This document shows positions 44,440 through 54,884 of a DNA stretch of 64,000 bases, one piece after another (positions within the stretch are counted from its first letter, which is position 1; each line of letters starts with the position of its first letter). Source of the DNA: Pyrrhosoma nymphula (Eukaryota > Arthropoda > Insecta > Odonata > Coenagrionidae). The stretch lies in the NCBI GenBank assembly GCA_963573305.1, contig OY754335.1, forward strand, positions 19,073,501 to 19,137,500, written 5' to 3'. The position numbers and the translations under genes are program-made. The notes beneath the pieces were generated by a model. That model was not told where the DNA came from, did not search any database, and was given only the letters and a program-made list of their open reading frames with translations.

Positions 44440-45870
44440 ACATGACAGAAATACAAAACGTATTAAAGGAAAAAAAAGCAGAAAAGCACCTGGACTAGAT
44501 GGCATCCATTCTGAAATAATAAAGTATGGTAGCCCCCTTTTAATATCCCGAATGCTACATCTTTTCAATATGTGCTGGACTTGCCTTGACATACCAGACG
44601 AATGGAAAATTGCAAAAGTAATACCCATTTTCAAATAATATGAACGAAACAAGCCAGAAAATTACAGAGGTGTTAGCCTACTAAATGTAGCATACAAAAT
44701 ATACAGCAAAATCATCAATGAAAGACTCCAAACTATTTCTGAAGTTTTGCTCCTCAAAGAGCAGGCAGGATTTCGCAAGAGAATATCATGTATTGACGAT
44801 GTTTTTAGTCTAAAACTGATAATACAAAAACGTATAGAATTTAATCTGGAGACACACAGCCTTTATAGACTACCAGAAGGCATTTGATAGCATTCATCGA
44901 GAAAAACGTTGGTCTATATTGGAAAAACGAGGGTACCTAGTTCATTTTATTAAAACCATTCGATCTCTCTATAAAAATACGAAAATTGTAATTGATACTG
45001 AAGTCGGCGAATGCCCAACACAGGGAATTTTAACTATCCAAGGTGTTAGATAAGGGTGTACTTTATCGCCTACTTTATTTAATATATAATTAGATGACTG
45101 CCTACGAGAATGGAAGAAAGTTACACCATTAGGAATACAAATAAAAGAAAACGAATTTTTAAGCTCAACGCTATTTGCAGATGACCAAGTCATAATTCAA
45201 GATAATGAAGACCATTTACAATTGGCTGTCCATAAATTAAATTTGAAATCTAGAGACTATAACTTGAAGATATATGCGCAAAAAACCAAGAAAATGGTAT
45301 TTCTAGGAAGGGCCCAATCCGAACTAAAATAATAATTGAAAATAATATCTTGGATCAGATATCACACTTTAAATATTTGGGATGCGACAACAACTATGAA
45401 GAGGATACAGATTTTAAATAAAACGTCTAATTACCAAAGAACATGTGGCACTATAAGAAGAGCACTGAAGGGAAAAACTGCAAAAGAAACTCAAATAAAA
45501 CTTTACAAAATAATGGCTGTCCCCACATTACTATACGGATCAGAAGCTTGGACACTTAGAAAAAGAGACAAACAAACAATTTGAAACGTCAGAAATGAAG
45601 TTCCTTAGATCTGTGAAAGGCTGTACACGCCTGGACCATATACAAAATGAAGACATAAGTCAAGAATTAGAAGAACAACCAGTAACAGAAGTACCAACAA
45701 ATTACAAAGAAAGATGGAAAGAACATGTTGAGCGCATGCCCCTAGAAAGGATTCCCAGAAAAGTTTTAGAGAGCCTTTAGGGAGAAGAAGTGTTGGGGAG
45801 GCCGAGATTGCGATGGTGAAGCTGGAACAGGCAAATTGCCTAAACCTGGAAAGGAGGAAGAAGAAGAAAT
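44440..45870 (+). pseudogene. RTE-like LINE reverse transcriptase, heavily mutated
   Basis: Reading through many stops and shifts gives 'KSRKAPGLDGIHSEIIKYGS', 'WKIAKVIPIFK', 'ENYRGVSLLNVAYKIYSKII', 'EQAGFRKRISCIDDVF', then LFADDQVI (FADD at 45174-45185), 'HFKYLGC', 'LYKIMAVPTLLYGSEAWTL' and 'YKERWKEHVERMPLERIPR', ending in a GRPRLRW-like tail. This is the full RT order of RTE/Jockey-type LINEs. At least ten stops show a long time since activity. No endonuclease is seen upstream. Confidence 0.85.
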
Positions 45871-45989
45871 TGTATTATTTTTTAAACTTGAATACAGTCG
45901 GAAATCCAGCAAAAGATGCGAGTTCATGTGGGCTGATGATTTTTAGTTAATCTAAATAATTTTTTCCAAAGAAACTTCCATAATAAGGA

Positions 45990-46262
45990 ATCATAGGTTG
46001 AAAAAAAATCAAATTCAGCACCATCCGTAAGCTTCTTTGATTCTTTCTGTGTAGCTCTCTTTACGCACGAACGTCCAACAAAATTCTGGAAAGTGAAAAT
46101 TTGATATACGCGTTTTCGTGCTTGCCTTCGGCCTTCCGTGAGCTTTTAATTCGTCAAAAGCCGTGCTGTGAAAAGATGGAGCTGCGAATGATATGTGATC
46201 AACTTTCAATCTGATAAAGTCGTTGCAACGTTAATTCTCAACCTTACGCCATCACTTTAGTA
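45990..46262. repeat. local repeat, copy 1
   Basis: The blocks 'tacgcgttttcgtgcttgcc' and 'aatctgataaagtcgttgca' 'acgttaat' recur in the same order at 47.1-47.25 kb ('tacgcgtttcttggtctcc', 'aatctgattaagtcattgcc' 'gcagttaat'). Unknown family. Confidence 0.5.
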
Positions 46263-46724
46263 GGGCTCAACTCATCAACTTCCGGGTCCAAGGAGCTAGT
46301 TACTACAGAGTTAATATAATCCAAAGATTGAGTAAAAAGTTGTTAATAATACATTTAGCTGAGTTGAATATTGTCTTCCTCCAGGTTGGAGACTTGTTGT
46401 ACATATTTGTAAAAAGAAACCTTGGGTCTTATGACCTACGTAGTTTTTGCATTGGCTATGTAGCAATGGCTACGATCAATCGTATTTTGCTGATATTATC
46501 TACGGCTACAGATCCACGGAATTGGAAACCGTGACTTTTACTTGGATTCATTAGCATGATCTCCCTAAATTTAATTTGGTAGTTTTCATTGGAATACGTC
46601 TCCTGTAGATTCAAAACTTAAGGAATGCATTTCCCAAATTAACTTTCTTGGAATAGCATAAGTAGCACAGCGCACTTTTGCATTCTTGTATAGTTTACTA
46701 TACAGTATTTCTAACCATACATAT

Positions 46725-46800
46725 CTACATTTTCAAAATACCCTGCAAGCCACCTCAAGGTTGTGTGGCAGTGGGTGAGTGTTGCAGTCATTACACTACC
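46725..46800 (-). repeat. CR1-like 3' hairpin region
   Basis: CCCTGC (46741-46746) faces GGCAGTGGG (46767-46775) around 'aagccacctcaaggttgtgt'; preceded by 'atatctacatttt'. The stem has one bulged base. It is the same 3' unit as at 25.6 kb, in reverse orientation, without RT. Confidence 0.6.
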
Positions 46801-47039
46801 CTATTAAAGTTGGTGTACCTGCGATTCTTGATGCGTTAGCATAAATCGCTAATGCTTGTCACGAGGCGAAGTCATACAAGCATGTGCTACACTATGGGTA
46901 TGCTACCAATTTTAGAGGGACCGTTAGTATTAATGTATTTTGCAACTACGTACATGATACTGTAATACATGATTTTGCAACTACGTACACGTGTAATATT
47001 GTGCAATCTATTTCCCTGCTGCCTGTTCCATGCATACAA

Positions 47040-47265
47040 AGCGTTTAAAAGGATATACGAGTTGCTTCTATTTGGGCACGAATTTCATTCGAAGTACGGT
47101 GAAGATCAATTTAATGTACGCGTTTCTTGGTCTCCTTAAGGCTTCCGCAAGTTTTCGGGTAGCCGAGAGCGCTGTGTAATAAAAATTTTGGGGTGGTTAA
47201 TAATGTGCGTTTGACTTGAAATCTGATTAAGTCATTGCCGCAGTTAATCCTTCATGTTAAGTCAC
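47040..47265. repeat. local repeat, copy 2
   Basis: See the partner at 45990-46262. The two copies are about 1 kb apart in direct orientation with a CR1-like 3' end between them. Confidence 0.5.
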
Positions 47266-48308
47266 GAGGAAGGTCTCGACTCAGCGTTTCTTGTCCAGCG
47301 GTGATAATCGAAGTGGTCCTTTCTCGAAAATTTCCCGAATCGGTGGCCCCCCCGGGGGATTCTCATAACATGGCACTCCCCGTATTTCGGGCGAGAATTG
47401 GCCTCTGCCTTTTGCCTTCCTGACTGCGGTCGGGAGAAACGATAAAAATCGAGGCGATCCAATCTCTTTCTTGCTTTTCACTATTTTTAATATTAATTTT
47501 TTTATAAATAATCATCTGACGAAATTCCCGCAGACACCCGCGGTTCTAGCTCGCTGTGGTGGTATGAGGAGAAATATTTGCAAGGCAGTGAATATTGAAA
47601 TCACAGTTTTATCGCGAGCATCAATCGGTTTCTTAGGATATTCCGAAAACGCTATTGCTTTCGCCTTTATTCCCCTCGCGTACAGTGGCCTGGCATTGCC
47701 GGATTATCATGCCAGCAATGCATATCTCAATGCCTGAGGCGTCAAATATTAATTCCAAGAAACTGTATTGGGGGCAGCAGTTCACCAGGTGATTCCTTAT
47801 CTGGAAAACTCTCATCGATTTCTCTATTAATACTATTTCGAATACATCAATTTTAATTTGTTACAAATATTTAATGATTGCAAACGTAATATTGTACAGA
47901 ACTTCTTCGTTTCCACTGCATCAAATCAATTTTTATCTTCAGCATCACTTTCCACTACATGCTTTACTGAGTTACATCGGTATAATCTTTTTGTTGATAA
48001 TTTTTCTGTTGATTTAAGTTTATACGCATCGTGAATGGCGTATTTCGAAGCTACATCGTTTTGCTGCGTGCGAAGCACAGTAGTAATTAAGTGCTGTTTG
48101 TATGATTCATTTATGTTATTGCTTGCCCTTCTGGATTTCACGAGTAATTACTTGCCCTTCTCGATTATATCAGGAGAATAAAATTATAGAAATTAGACTA
48201 CATGACGGACAGGCTTAAAATGTCCCTTTTCCCGCGATCGTTAAGAGACCGTAATTCAGCTAATTATTCGATTTTATCGCCAATGTTTGCTTCTTAATCT
48301 GCTGCGCA
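47266..48308. other. no recognised feature
   Basis: Short overlapping frames only; none with a domain. Confidence 0.4.
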
Positions 48309-48317
48309 GTACTAACA

Positions 48318-49009
48318 AGTATGCGAAAAAAGCGCACAGCGAAATAAGCGCAAATATAGATATGTGCGAAGAAAGCGCACAAGGGCCAATGTGACAGTTT
48401 AGGGTAGGGGTTACGTTACCAGGAAATAAATACTTGGAGCTGGTTGGAGGTGGTTAGTTATGGAAGTCTTAACTACTTACAAGAGTAAGCACATTATAAC
48501 GGATATGCATATAGGGAGTTCAGGAAGAATATAGATGGGTTAAAAGTTTTGCGATGTCAGAAGGAAAGGTCAAGTAGGTGCCGTGGAATGTTAAAAAGTA
48601 AAAATGGCGAAGTTTTGAAGTGACTGATCACTCATATGCAGAACCGGACACAGCCAGATTGGAAGTTATGAAGAGCATCAACGTTGCAAAGAAGAGAGCC
48701 CGTGAAGAAGACACGTCATTTTCAAAGATCTACAAAGAAGAACTGGGAGAACTCCACAACAAGGGCTACAATTTTGTAACAGAAATACCGCAACAACTGA
48801 CCACAAAAAGAAGAAGGTACATACAGAGAAGCAGTGCACGTGGAACCCATACGGAGCCTAAGACTAGAGAAGAAGTTATTTTAGACGAAGAATTGCTTCA
48901 GATGAACGACGGATCAACATTTATTTTAGTAGACGAAGGCTCAGAGGAACGGATGAGTGCGCTTTCTTCGCTGTGCGCTCTTTTCGCTGTGCGCTTTTTT
49001 CGTGACACT
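48318..49009. mobile_element. Mutator-like element with internally repeated TIRs and 8-base target duplication
   Basis: GTACTAAC occurs directly at both boundaries (48309-48316 and 49010-49017). Inside, the left end AGTATGCGAAAAAAGCGCAC and the inverted right end AGTGTCACGAAAAAAGCGCA match, and each contains about three copies of a 16-base GCGAARARAGCGCACA unit. The element encloses a degraded FLYWCH-type frame. An 8-9 base duplication and a FLYWCH-bearing product fit the Mutator-like superfamily. At 692 bases it is much shorter than an autonomous element and lacks the transposase core. Confidence 0.75.
48498..48975 (+). pseudogene. FLYWCH zinc-finger region of a Mutator-like transposase, truncated
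   Basis: From 48498 the plus strand reads 'NGYAYREFRKNIDGLKVLRC', 'QKERSSRCRG', 'MLKSKNGEVLK' and a TGA; one base of shift then gives 'VTDHSYAEPDTARLEV', 'NVAKKRAREE' and so on to about 48950. The Cys, Cys and His layout (LRCQ, SRCRG, DHSYAE) is that of a FLYWCH DNA-binding domain, followed by the basic helical linker seen in FLYWCH-MULE proteins. The catalytic DDE domain is absent; the frame runs into the right TIR. A host FLYWCH gene fragment is a less likely alternative, given the flanking TIRs and target duplication. Confidence 0.65.
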
Positions 49010-49224
49010 GTACTAACGCTTTTAGTACTAAGTCTTGCACGTTTCCCGTATTATACTTGTATCTCTGTGCATTTATGACGCGACAAAATACATCAATTCT
49101 CACAGTTTCAATAACTTGGTAATAATTGGTAGCATTCCCACACCTCCTGATGGGTATTTTCAGGTATTTGCGTATGAATTAATACGACTTAGTTTCAATG
49201 AAAGTTGTAGAGTAAAGTTATGTA

Positions 49225-49290
49225 GTGTAACTCACCCCCCTGCCACACACCCTTGAGGTTGTTTTCCGGATACTGTATAATGTAGATTTC
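49225..49290 (+). repeat. CR1-like 3' hairpin region, decayed
   Basis: 'actcaccccctgccaca' type sequence at 49230-49247, then 'cttgaggttgttttccgg' and 'tgtataatgtagat', colinear with the 25.6 kb LINE end in the same orientation. The 3' strand of the stem is lost. Confidence 0.5.
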
Positions 49291-49779
49291 TTCGAAGGCC
49301 CATGCTCCCCTAATTTCTGTATAAGCCATTCTTTACTTTGCATTAGTATTGTTGTGGTTCCAAACCCCACCAGACTGCGCGCAGCATTGATTCACGATCC
49401 CTCAAATTCTTTTCCTACACTCTAGATTCTGATTTTTCGGCGATTTCGTTCATCGGTTGGATCGAAAAGGCGAAAAATTAATTAATTAAGCGGATTAGAG
49501 CCATTGGAATATTTGTGTGGCAGAATTTCGCACCGAGTACAACCCTCGCAGAAGCTCGTGGTAGATTAACCGTCCTTTTTCCTGAAAACCGGTTACTCTG
49601 GATGAATTTGTTGAAGCTGTGTGTGCTTTTGACAACCCTGCGTCAAATTAAGTATGTGACAAATAGTGCATTCATGCATGCGTACTCATCACGCCATTCC
49701 ATTTCGGGGTACTCAATGCCGAAAAACATGCTGTTATTGCTGTCAGTACTCGAAAACTGTTTCTCTTTTAATAATTTCC
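49291..49779. other. no recognised feature
   Basis: A 114-codon open frame spans 49515-49859 (plus) without a domain; it overlaps the antisense LINE remnant. Confidence 0.35.
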
Positions 49780-50030
49780 TACATAATTCCCTATCATTGT
49801 GTTTCTATTTCGCTTCTCTTTCCCCAATTGATTGCTTAATACACACTCTCCTATTCTAAAGACTCCTAATATTCGTCTTCTCCGGAGTCTCTTACCCCAC
49901 ATTCACCCATGATTTTCTAGGTCTACTAGGTCTTTCATAAATCCGTTTCAATATTCGACCTTCATTCATTCTCTCAATATATCCAAACCAAATAAGAGAA
50001 CTCCTTACCTACCTTATTTGTTGTGAAAAA
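49780..50030 (-). pseudogene. LINE C-terminal/3' remnant without MITE
   Basis: The minus strand reads 'LIWFGYIERMNEGRILKRIY' then 'ERPSRPRKSWVNV', a typical C-terminus (WFGHxxRM...GRPRKxW) of RTE/Jockey-type LINEs. Its downstream part is homologous to 21.73-22.2 kb, where MITE A is inserted. Confidence 0.6.
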
Positions 50031-50799
50031 CATTATTGTAATTTGAGATGTTAAATCTAAATATACAAAATAATGATAAAGGTTATCAATCCACACATTC
50101 CATCTTGATTTGTTTAATTTTTTTTACTGTATTGGTCAAGTTAATTGTTTTAAAATAAAATTTATTATAGCACGAAAGGTACGATTATCTCCATATTGCT
50201 TATTTATTATGTATCATCTGATTGTATTTAGTTTGGCAAGTTTTTCTTTTGTTAATTTCTTTCCCATAAGTGTCTCAATGTATGAAATTGTATGTGTTCC
50301 ATAGGACAAGGTCCTAGAACAGCAATACATTTATTTATTTACCTTTATGTCCATTGCCGTAGCATTCATTCCTCATTCTTTTTTTATCCATTCATTTCTA
50401 AGCCTGTCACTCCTACTTTTATTGCAAAAAAACTTCCCAGGAACCACCTTCCAACTGCACTTAGGGAGAGGACAGAGGTTAACTGTAGGTCAACGGCGTG
50501 TCTTATGTTAGAATCTCACTGTTTTTGTTATAATTACTAATGACGCGTGTAAAGAACGAATTTTTGTGACAATCCGTTCGGCAGTGTAGGCATCTTATTA
50601 CACAACTTCCCGGCAAAATGGAGTGATACGTTTACAGCGCCTGGGTATGTACAGATATTTAATTTAATGCCCCCTGAAATTAAAAAAATTAAATTCTCAA
50701 AAAAATGTTAGAAATGTTAAAACTTAAAAAAAAACAAAGACTGGCTTTTTTCTCTAGAAAATATTGAACATTTATTTTGATGGTATTTTCATTGTAACA
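50031..50799. other. no recognised feature
   Basis: AT-rich spacer with a homopolymer A/T stretch near 50680-50740. Confidence 0.4.
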
Positions 50800-50972
50800 A
50801 TACTTATGTAACAGTTACTGCATTTACTTTTATGGCATAAATTTTTTGTAATTTGCTGTTGGCTCAATTCTGGTCTTATGACCTTGGAGACCACCTAAAG
50901 CTCCCGCTCTTTTGTTTGTTACCAGTTTGTACAAATTGTATTGGGAGTAAATAAATTATTGTTATTATTATT
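50800..50972 (+). repeat. LINE 3' untranslated end with (TTA)n tail
   Basis: 'gggagtaaataaattattgt' followed by TTATTATTATTATA is a typical LINE tail, preceded by about 100 bases of non-coding sequence. No RT is attached. Confidence 0.4.
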
Positions 50973-51061
50973 ATATTCCAGCATGACAACAGCCGAACGG
51001 CCCAACCGATTTTAATGTATGATCACTCGATATTCTAAGGCGTAATTTTGTGAAAATCCAT

Positions 51062-51215
51062 ATTGACAGAATCAATGCAAACTTAGTAAACTTTACAATA
51101 GGTTTTATTCAATACGACCTGTTTCATCGCATGATGGTGTCGCGTATGGGATGAAACCGGTCGTTTTGAATAAAATCCATTGTGAAATTTATAAATTTTG
51201 TATTGATTCTGTCCG
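51062..51215. repeat. palindromic Penelope-end-like repeat
   Basis: 'acagaatcaatgcaaactta' at the left end is inverted at the right end ('ttgtattgattctgt'), and the whole 150 bases folds back. The loop side contains CATGATGGTGTCGCGTATGG then GATGAAACCGGTCGT, the layout of the hammerhead-like motif with a changed core. Confidence 0.7.
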
Positions 51216-51339
51216 TATGACCACTCGATAGAATTCTTACGCCGCCGCGAGTATCTTAGGATATATATGAAAAATATAATAGAATTTTCAATGTAGGCTG
51301 TTTATAAGTGAAGGTATCTCGGGTTTCACACCGGGTAAG

Positions 51340-51390
51340 ATTTTTAAATGAATCAATGTTTCGATGGTTGACTCAGACATCGTCATCAGG
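51340..51390 (-). other. hammerhead-like core at the 3' end of the Penelope frame
   Basis: Minus strand 51389-51358 reads CTGATGACGATG, an 11-base loop, then CATCGAAAC. GATG and CATC form the hairpin, leaving one unpaired C after CTGATGA. Canonical hammerheads have no such extra base, so activity is uncertain. It overlaps the endonuclease stop codon. Confidence 0.6.
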
Positions 51391-51961
51391 ATAATGAGTT
51401 TGAGCGAGGATGTTGGCGGTTATATATAGCCACAGATGCCCCATTGTTGTGGAAGCCGTTACGCGTTCTTTGAATTTCGTCAATTACTGGGCGCCAAGTC
51501 CTACTTAAGTTGAAGCCGTTGTCTCTATTGATGTTATTTTGCTCCATCTGTATCAATATAGGTTCTTTCGTTATTCTTTCCCAATATTTGGACGCCCAGG
51601 AAAGTAGTGTGGAATTTGGGAAATCGACACGATGTCCATGGTCAAGGCTATGCTCTGCTAATGCAGACTTTTCCGGTTGAAAAAGCCTAATACTTATTTC
51701 ATGCTCTTTGATTCTTTTCTCGATGGTCCTTCCTGTCTCACCAATATACCCCCTACCACACTCGCATGGTATGCGGTATACCCCTGTTGTTTTCAGGCCG
51801 AGGTTGTCCTTACAGGTGACCAGGAAATGTTTGAGCTTAGCAGGTGGTATATGTATCGTTTCCACACTGCGTCGTTTTAATATCCTCGATATTTTGTTAG
51901 ATATAGATGATATATAAGGAAGGCAAGCCTTAGCGATGGGTTTTTCTTTCTCTTCCAACAT
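51386..51961 (-). pseudogene. Penelope-like element GIY-YIG endonuclease (RT missing)
   Basis: An open frame of about 190 codons carries a complete-looking GIY-YIG domain: 'TTGVYRIPCECGRGYIGETG' with GVY at residues 60-62 and YIG at 72-74, Arg78 and Arg83, 'KEHE' with His87, then 'EHSLDHGHRVDFPNS', 'RITKEPILI' and 'NNINRDNGFNLSRTW'. The C-x-C pair at 66-68 is a usual Penelope endonuclease trait. In these retroelements the domain nicks DNA for insertion. A full Penelope protein has an RT of several hundred residues before this domain; upstream (51962-52190) I see none, so the copy is 5'-truncated. The frame ends ...NSLS at a TGA that is part of a hammerhead-like core. Confidence 0.85.
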
Positions 51962-52328
51962 CTCCGCTCCATTGGCGGTGAACGTAGGCTGTTTAGTTTA
52001 ACACAACAAATCTATTCTGACAGCCTCCGACTGCATTGAAATTTTTAATGGGAGGACAAAATTTTCTCATTGATATAAGACGTACCAGGTGACAGCTGTA
52101 TTTTCAGATAATCTCCAACGCCTGTCAGTTCTACAACACCGGTAATGTATTCAAATAAATGAAAATTGGTCTAAAATTAAACTTTCAACTCCGTAATGTA
52201 CAGGGTGATTACAAAAGAATGCGTCGGTTTCAAAGATCTGTATTTTTGAAATGGTTCAAGCTACAGAGCTGCGCGACCTCTTAAAATGACCAATACATTC
52301 TCTAGTTTTGTTGAAAAAAAAATTACAG

Positions 52329-52690
52329 ATGTTCAATATGTCCTCCTTGAGTAGCCCTAACAATGTGAAGTTGATATTCAAATTCCTCTCACACTCTGTG
52401 TTGCATGTCAGTAGTTACAGTCTTCACAGCCAAAGGTATGCGTGTTTTCAATTCCTCGCTGTTAGTAGGCAATGACGGCATGAAGACTTGACCCTTGACA
52501 TATCCCCACAAAAAAAAATCACATGGTGTGAGATCAGGTGACCTCGGAGGCCACAGATGAAGGGCGAGGTCTTGCCTTGCAGATCGACCAATCCATCTTT
52601 GTGGGTAGGTCTCATTAAGATGAGCAAGAACTGTGAGGTTCCAATGGGGGGGAGCCCCGTCTTGCTGAAACACAAAACCATTGGAATCTG
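52329..52690 (-). pseudogene. mariner-like transposase C-terminal half
   Basis: The minus strand reads 'GFVFQQDGAPPHWNLTVLAH', 'YPQRWIGRS', 'WPPRSPDLTPCDFFLWGYVK' and 'SLPTNSEELKTRIPLAVKTV', a stop in 'HRV-EEFEYQ', then 'IVRATQGGHIEHL' and the end. QQD and PCD carry the second and third catalytic Asp; I count 46 residues between them, longer than in classical mariner, as in some insect mariner-like lineages. The N-terminal half with the helix-turn-helix and first Asp is missing. Confidence 0.85.
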
Positions 52691-52714
52691 CTTCCTGTAG
52701 AGGAAAAAGCCAAT

Positions 52715-52871
52715 TTTAATCTATGCCTACTAACAGTGAGGAATTGAAAGCACGCATAACTTTGGCTGTGAAGACTGTAACTGCTGACATGCTTCACAGA
52801 GTGTGAGAGGAATTTGAATATCAACTTAACATTGTTAGGGCTACTCAAGGAGGACATATTGAACATTTGTG
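52715..52871 (+). pseudogene. second, inverted copy of the transposase C-terminus
   Basis: The plus strand reads 'MPTNSEELKARITLAVKTVT', a stop in 'HRV-EEFEYQ', and 'LNIVRATQGGHIEHL'. It is the same segment as the minus-strand copy with a few substitutions, including the same stop position after HRV, so the stop predates the duplication. Confidence 0.8.
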
Positions 52872-53194
52872 ATGTTTTTTCAACAAAACTAGAGAATGTA
52901 CCGGTCATTATAAGATGTCGCGCAACTTTGTAGCTTGTACTATTTGAAAAATACAGGTCTTTGAAACCAACGCATTCTTTTGAAATCACCCTGTATTTAA
53001 TTTAATACTCGATAACGGTGCGTGGAACTTCATTTCAACACCTTGTTTTCATCTTTTTAGTCCCATTTTATTACTTGCAGTTTTGTTTAATTTTTTTAAT
53101 TATTTTTTTTTTATTTTTTCGCATCTATCAGTTCTAGAAATGTAGAGCGGGGTCAAAATAATGTCCACCGTGTCACACTGATATTCGTCCGGTC

Positions 53195-53265
53195 TAATTT
53201 TTTCATGTAATCTAAGACTTGAGTGAAGCCTCCCGAGTCTCAAACTGGGGAGTCTTAAATCCATC
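53195..53265 (-). pseudogene. short CR1-like LINE fragment
   Basis: 'catgtaatctaagacttgag' and 'gaagcctcccgagtctcaaa' match the 58.50 kb LINE copy ('catgtaatctaagtctagcg', 'gagcctccgagtatctaa'). Only about 70 bases remain. Confidence 0.5.
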
Positions 53266-54884
53266 CGTAACTAGCGTCGTGAACCTCCGTCTGCCTCAGC
53301 TTAGCTCCTGGCTCAGCTTTCGCGAGTGCTGTGATAGCCGTATAAGTTTCGAACTATAACGAGCGAAATTTTCCCAATAAAATTGTGCTGTTACGCCTGC
53401 GAAAAAAACGGGCGACATCAATAACTGTCGAAGAGGAGTTCCAGCCCCCAGGTGCTTGCGTTGAAAGCTACAATGACAGCTTATCTCGAATGAGTTGTCA
53501 GAAATACCAGGGTGAATTCTCCTTTTGCTTTCCCTTGCGGGCGTCACGGATTATACCTCAGGCTCCGGCATCAAGTGCCACCGTGGAAAGTTTATGTCGT
53601 CCATTGTTCAAAAAAGAAATTGGCGCATAATTGCGGCCATTAGTCGGGAAATGTTGCAGGACGATAACGTCGCCAACCGAAAAATAAGGCATTTTGTATC
53701 CGCCTCCGGCTAAAGCATTTCTGGGTGAATCGGAATAGTAGTCAGCGGAAATTTTACGAGGCTCCCTTTTCCCGTGCTGAATTTTAAAAAGGAATTTCAT
53801 AACGAATGAAAGAGAAAGCTATTTGATACCGTTATGCCCGATGACGCGTGATGTTGGCTAAATGGATTTAGTAATTGATTGAAACGAAAAGGATTTATTT
53901 GCCGTGAGTTATTAATCATAAAGATGCAGCGAAGTTTTCTTGCTTTACCGAGTATAGATATCAATCAATTTTTTTCGTAATTTCCGTCACGTATTATAAA
54001 CAGTAAATCTTTGGGAATTTCCATCAAACATTAACAACAGTAAACTTGGGGGAATTGGTCATACAATCACAAAGAAATTTATGGGATTTTTCGAGGGTTT
54101 TTTTTAGAAATAAGTCTCTAAAATTTGAGGTGGGTCTTGGGAGGCCGAAGGTTATTATTTATAATATTAATTATAGCTCTGATGTAATTCTAGAAGAAGG
54201 TTATCAGCTCTACACAGTCACCTGTAGAAATCGCGTCACTTCAAATCTGTTGAATGCGTAGGAAAACATTTATCAAGTCCTGGTGCTAATGTTGACGACA
54301 CGAATAGGCTACATAACTGTCTTGGTTTTTAATTAAAAAAAAACTTATTTTTCCAAAATGTTGCTCTCCAAAACTGGGGTGAATCCTCGACGCCGGAAAA
54401 TACGGTAATTGGTTTTGAAGTTTCAAACTACAATGGACTTCAATTTAACAATGGTTCACAGTACTCTTATTTTATGCACATTTCCTGCAGTAGATATCTA
54501 AAATAAAACTAAATATATTGCATCACTTTGCCTGCAATTTAGTTTTTTTTCGGCCTTTCAATTCTCCTTACATTTGGTGCTCTTCTGCTCATGAGAAGGG
54601 TGAAGGAAACACTGGAAACCCACGAGAATGATAAGCACCTTATGGTAACTGAAACTATAGTCGTGCGTTAATAAATATTCTTGAGCATTTGCAGTACTTC
54701 CTTTACACTTCACATAAATTAATTCCTCGAAGCTAAGCCTGAGACTGTCACTTTCATCGTTGCCGGAGTTTAACGAGATGCCTACGTGAGTCAGAGCCAT
54801 TGCCGGACTTGTTTTTGCTGTTATGCCAGTTGCCCTTTTCGTTTTTATGATGCGTGTAAAATACTATTTCTATGAATAATTGCT
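53266..54884. other. no recognised feature
   Basis: Overlapping short frames at 53296-53800 on both strands; none recognised. Confidence 0.4.

Larger units (their letters stand above)
52201..52993. mobile_element. mariner-like element built of two inverted 3' ends
   Basis: Flanked by TA on both sides (52199-52200 and 52994-52995), with ends CAGGGTGATTACAAAAGAAT and the inverted CAGGGTGATTTCAAAAGAAT. The inverted identity continues about 280 bases inward, and both arms encode the transposase C-terminus, facing outward on opposite strands. The 5' half of a normal element is absent. Confidence 0.8.

Noticed and set aside
48498..48975. A host FLYWCH zinc-finger exon
   Set aside because: Enclosed by matching TIRs and direct GTACTAAC duplications, frameshifted, and without splice sites.
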